From Arcanobacterium_A sp034173665 (lineage in GTDB: Bacteria; Actinomycetota; Actinomycetes; Actinomycetales; Actinomycetaceae), in the NCBI GenBank assembly GCA_034173665.1, contig JAXFDG010000089.1, positions 1 through 9,280 of the forward strand: a DNA stretch of 9,280 nt. The letters are read 5' to 3'. Below, one piece after another: positions 6,610-9,280 of the stretch (its first letter is position 1; each line of letters begins with the position of its first letter). The notes under the pieces were generated by a model. The model saw only the letters and a program-made list of their open reading frames with translations, was not told the origin of the DNA and made no database searches. The position numbers and the translations under genes are program-made.

Positions 6610-7765
6610 GTGGAGTGTGAACAATACTTATCCACATCCGCTAGGCCCAGATAGACGTCGTGGAGTTTTCCGCGCCGGGGAACGTGTGCAATTAACAGAT
6701 ACAAAGGGGCGTAAATATACAGTTACTCTTGCTGAGAACGGGTTTTTCCAATCCACTCGGGGAAATATTCGTCATAGTGAGATTATTGGCAAGCCCGAAG
6801 GAAGTGTTTTAGAAACTCAAGAGGGACATCGCCTCCTTGCCCTTCGTCCTTTAATTAGCGATTATGTTCTTTCAATGCCTCGCGGAGCAACTGTGGTATA
6901 TCCAAAAGATGCGGGGCAGATTATTCATCAAGCAGATATTTTTCCCGGTGCCCGCGTAGTGGAAGCTGGAGTTGGATCTGGTGCTTTAACTCTTTCTTTG
7001 CTCTCAGCAGTAGGACCAGAGGGATCTTTAATTTCGGTTGAACGGCGAGAAGAATTCGCAGAAATTGCAATCGGTAATGTTGAGTCTTGGTTTGGTCCGC
7101 AAATCCCAGATTGGGAAGTTCGGCTTGGAGACTTAGCTGACGTGCTTGAATCTTTGGAACAGGGGTCAATTGACCGTGTAGTTCTAGATATGCTTGCGCC
7201 TTGGGAGAATATTTATGCTGCAGCGCATGCGCTTGCTCCGGGTGGAGTAATTCTTGCCTATGTAGCAACTACAACGCAGATGTCACGATTCGTAGAAGAA
7301 CTACGCGATAGTGAGATGTTCACTGAACCAGAAGCAAATGAAACAATGCTGCGTACTTGGCATTTAGACGGTCTAGCAGTTCGTCCAGATCATCGGATGG
7401 TTGCCCACACTGGTTTCTTAGTGCATGCCCGACGTTTAGCGCCAGATGCAAAACCACTAGTATTAAAGAAACGGCCTGCACCAGCAGCACATAGCGAGCC
7501 TTTAGCTTGGGAAAATTCAGAGCTTGCGGAACGACCAATTTCGGTCAAGAAACTCCGCAAAGTTCGTCGTGATGTCGCTTTAAGAGCAGATGTAGAAGCC
7601 ACAGGCAAGCTTGAGCCGGGTAGTCGCGCTGCGGAAATCCGAGAAAAGCTAGACTCGGAAGCTGCGCAGGCGCAGGAGCTGCGTTATGCCCAGCGGCGAG
7701 CTGAACGTGAAAATAATGCAGTAAACGACAGCAGTGCGGAAAACGAAAATACTGTCGGAGAATAG
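6608..7765 (+). CDS. trmI: tRNA (adenine-58-N1)-methyltransferase with C-terminal extension
   Basis: TrmI methylates N1 of adenine 58 in the T-loop of tRNAs using S-adenosylmethionine, acting as a homotetramer in the cytoplasm. The N-terminal beta domain holds GERVQLTDTKGRKY (24-37), and DYVLSMPRGATVVYPKDAG (85-103) leads into the Rossmann domain. Motif I is VVEAGVGSGALTL (117-129), followed by E145 in SVERREEF, GDLAD with D175, and DMLAPWE (194-200) as catalytic motif IV. Homology to mycobacterial TrmI (Rv2118c, about 280 residues) ends near 280. The remaining 105 or so residues form an extension rich in Lys, Arg, Ala and Glu, with a basic patch at 312-326 and a probably helical, charged stretch at 338-370. 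The start is uncertain: ATG 6608, or GTG 6617 if the TAGAAT at 6604-6609 is a -10 box; the first conserved residues begin after about 20. The arc gene follows after a short gap, the usual actinobacterial arrangement. Confidence 0.92.
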   Translation: MWSVNNTYPHPLGPDRRRGVFRAGERVQLTDTKGRKYTVTLAENGFFQSTRGNIRHSEIIGKPEGSVLETQEGHRLLALRPLISDYVLSMPRGATVVYPKDAGQIIHQADIFPGARVVEAGVGSGALTLSLLSAVGPEGSLISVERREEFAEIAIGNVESWFGPQIPDWEVRLGDLADVLESLEQGSIDRVVLDMLAPWENIYAAAHALAPGGVILAYVATTTQMSRFVEELRDSEMFTEPEANETMLRTWHLDGLAVRPDHRMVAHTGFLVHARRLAPDAKPLVLKKRPAPAAHSEPLAWENSELAERPISVKKLRKVRRDVALRADVEATGKLEPGSRAAEIREKLDSEAAQAQELRYAQRRAERENNAVNDSSAENENTVGE

Positions 7766-7794
7766 TGCTGTGTTCTACCGGAATTAATCTTTGC

Positions 7795-7835
7795 GGTGAG
7801 ACGTTATTAATGGTAGTTGAAGGGAAAACAATGGT
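7795..7835 (+). promoter_or_regulatory. Two alternative ribosome-binding sites and starts of arc
   Basis: GGTGAG (7795-7800) is nine bases before the ATG at 7810. AAGGGA (7820-7825) is five bases before the in-frame ATG at 7831. The first lies in an 11-base leader (7798-7808) identical to the one before the HAD gene, which slightly favours 7810. The second has the cleaner Shine-Dalgarno match. The products differ by seven residues at an end that is variable in the family. Confidence 0.5.
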
Positions 7836-9280
7836 TGCTGATGAATCTCCAGATTGGGCATTAACTGAATTAGTAGCGACTCTTGAAGAGAAGAATGGCC
7901 GCTTAGCTCTTGGGCTGCAAGAAGCACGGAAAAAAATTACTGAACTTTCTGAACAGATTGATGCACTTTCTGGCCCACCAAGCAGTTATGCAATTTTCCT
8001 TTCTGCGAATCATGTAAAGCGAACCGTGACAGCTCTTGTCGGCGGACGAAAAATGACGCTAAATACCTCAACCTTAGTTGAGCTTGGGGTTATTAAACCT
8101 GGACAAGAGCTGATCTTGAATGAACAAATGGTGGTGATTGGCGTTGGAAGCTACAATCGCACCGGCGAAATCGTTATCACACAAATGCTTGTTGGTAATG
8201 ATCGGGTTCTAGTAAAAGTTCATGCTAGTGATGAGCGAGTACTCTTGTTATCTGGTCGTTTACAAACACAAGGTGTGCGGGTAGGCGATCTTTTGATGGC
8301 AGATTTGCATAGCGGTTTTGCCTATGAGATTGTTGAACGTCCAGACGTCGAGCATCTCTTACTTGAAGAAACTCCAGACGTAACTTACCAAGACATTGGT
8401 GGTCTCGAAAATCAGATTGAAGAAATTCGTGACGCTGTAGAGCTCCCATTTGAACAGCCGGAATTATTCCGGGCCCACGGTTTGAAGCCGCCTAAAGGAA
8501 TTTTGCTTTACGGCCCGCCAGGATGTGGCAAGACTCTTATTGCAAAAGCTGTAGCAGCTTCACTTTCACAAAAAATTGCTGAAGCAGACCCACAACAACG
8601 CCAGCAGGCATATTTCTTAAATGTAAAAGGTCCACAACTACTTGATAAATATGTTGGTGAAACCGAGCGGCAAATTCGGGAGATTTTTGCCCGGGCACGA
8701 GATCGGGCTTCACAGGGTATTCCGGTGGTGATTTTCTTTGATGAGATGGAAGCGCTCTTTCGAACCCGCGGTTCAGGAATTTCTTCTGATTTGGAAACTA
8801 CTGTAGTTCCACAGTTACTTGCGGAAATAGACGGCGTTGAACAGCTAAATAATGTCATCGTAATCGGGGCTTCAAATCGTGAAGACATGATTGACCCAGC
8901 AATTTTGCGTCCTGGAAGATTGGATGTAAAGATTCGGATTGAACGCCCAACCCGAGAAGGCGCAGAAGAAATCTTATTGAAGTATCTCAAACCAGAGTTG
9001 CCAATTCGTGAAGATGAACTAAGCGAATTCGAATCAGTGCAGCCGGCCTTGGAACGAATTGCGCGAACTGCAATTGAAAAACTCTTTGCCAAAACTCCAG
9101 AAAATGAATTCGTAAAACTCTTCTATAAAGACGGCACAAACGAAACTCTCTATATTAGCGATTTAGTTTCGGGAGCACTTATTGCTGCAATCGTGGATCG
9201 AGCAAAGAAACTTGCAATTAAAGATTATCTTGCCGGGGGAGTCTACGGAATTGCGACCGAACATTTACTTCGCGCAATTG
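7810..9280 (+). CDS. arc: Proteasome-associated AAA+ ATPase ARC/Mpa (partial, 3' end beyond window)
   Basis: ARC/Mpa is a hexameric unfoldase that recognises Pup-tagged proteins through its N-terminal coiled coil and threads them into the 20S proteasome. From ATG 7810, 490 codons are visible. A coiled coil (about 16-52, TLEEKNGRLALGLQEARKK) is followed by the OB-fold region (about 55-195, including ALVGGRKMTLN) and the linker DVTYQDIGGLENQIEEIRD. The AAA module has Walker A GPPGCGKT (235-242), aromatic pore loop KYVG (Y281, V282), Walker B FFDE (D311, E312), sensor-1 SNRED (N356), and RPGR arginines at 367 and 370. Walker B continues as MEALF, where mycobacterial Mpa has MDSIF. The match to Mpa is strong almost throughout. 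The window ends inside the HLL.AI segment, so roughly 30-65 residues, including the C-terminal proteasome-docking tail, are missing. It is downstream of trmI, as is usual; dop, pup and proteasome genes would be expected next but are not visible. Confidence 0.95.
   Translation, partial: MVVEGKTMVADESPDWALTELVATLEEKNGRLALGLQEARKKITELSEQIDALSGPPSSYAIFLSANHVKRTVTALVGGRKMTLNTSTLVELGVIKPGQELILNEQMVVIGVGSYNRTGEIVITQMLVGNDRVLVKVHASDERVLLLSGRLQTQGVRVGDLLMADLHSGFAYEIVERPDVEHLLLEETPDVTYQDIGGLENQIEEIRDAVELPFEQPELFRAHGLKPPKGILLYGPPGCGKTLIAKAVAASLSQKIAEADPQQRQQAYFLNVKGPQLLDKYVGETERQIREIFARARDRASQGIPVVIFFDEMEALFRTRGSGISSDLETTVVPQLLAEIDGVEQLNNVIVIGASNREDMIDPAILRPGRLDVKIRIERPTREGAEEILLKYLKPELPIREDELSEFESVQPALERIARTAIEKLFAKTPENEFVKLFYKDGTNETLYISDLVSGALIAAIVDRAKKLAIKDYLAGGVYGIATEHLLRAI

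Noticed and set aside
7765..7767. GTG overlapping the trmI stop as the arc start
   Set aside because: It is in frame with arc but lacks a good ribosome site and adds a Cys-containing peptide unlike the family; the ATGs at 7810 and 7831 are better supported.
8508..9092. Open minus-strand frame of 194 codons opposite arc
   Set aside because: It lies wholly within the strongly conserved AAA domain of arc, its Ser/Arg-rich translation matches no family I know, and it is a shadow of the codon pattern on the other strand.

Overview
The window reads as chromosomal backbone from a member of the Actinomycetota with unusually low GC; by eye it is in the low-to-mid 40s percent, though I have not counted it. 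Two genes point strongly to that phylum. One is mshC, the mycothiol ligase. The other is arc/mpa, the Pup-proteasome AAA+ ATPase, which runs off the right edge. The gene order (M20 peptidase, small acidic protein, aldo/keto reductase, uppP, mshC, HAD phosphatase, RecB-like nuclease, trmI, arc) matches, from memory, the block spanning roughly Rv2141c to Rv2115c in Mycobacterium tuberculosis. I see no insertion sequence, phage gene, CRISPR array, tRNA or rRNA. No stretch over about 130 bases lacks a gene.

Layout. Positions 1-128 are an AT-rich non-coding leader before a zinc M20 metallopeptidase (129-1478). A very acidic, lysine-free small protein follows (1534-1908). It converges with an aldo/keto reductase on the minus strand (1927-2871), which lacks two of the four usual catalytic residues. 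A compact divergent promoter region (2872-2922), built around a perfect 8-bp inverted repeat, separates the reductase from a plus-strand operon. That operon is uppP (undecaprenyl-diphosphate phosphatase), mshC (overlapping the uppP stop as TAATG) and a HAD phosphatase. The HAD stop overlaps the stop of a minus-strand PD-(D/E)XK nuclease (5725-6558). A second short divergent region leads to trmI (tRNA m1A58 methyltransferase, with a long C-terminal extension) and then arc, which is cut by the window end.

Functional picture. The genes are housekeeping: lipid-carrier recycling for the cell wall, thiol redox buffering, tRNA modification, DNA processing and regulated proteolysis. They are grouped by conserved synteny rather than by one pathway.

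The most informative signal is regulatory. Genes at the head of transcription units (1534, 2871, 2923, 6558, and possibly 6617) have a TANNNT -10 box exactly 6 or 7 bases before the start codon and no usable Shine-Dalgarno site, which predicts leaderless mRNAs. Genes inside operons (3765, 5045, 7810/7831) instead have Shine-Dalgarno sequences and no such box. I found no convincing evidence of a wholly new multi-gene system here.
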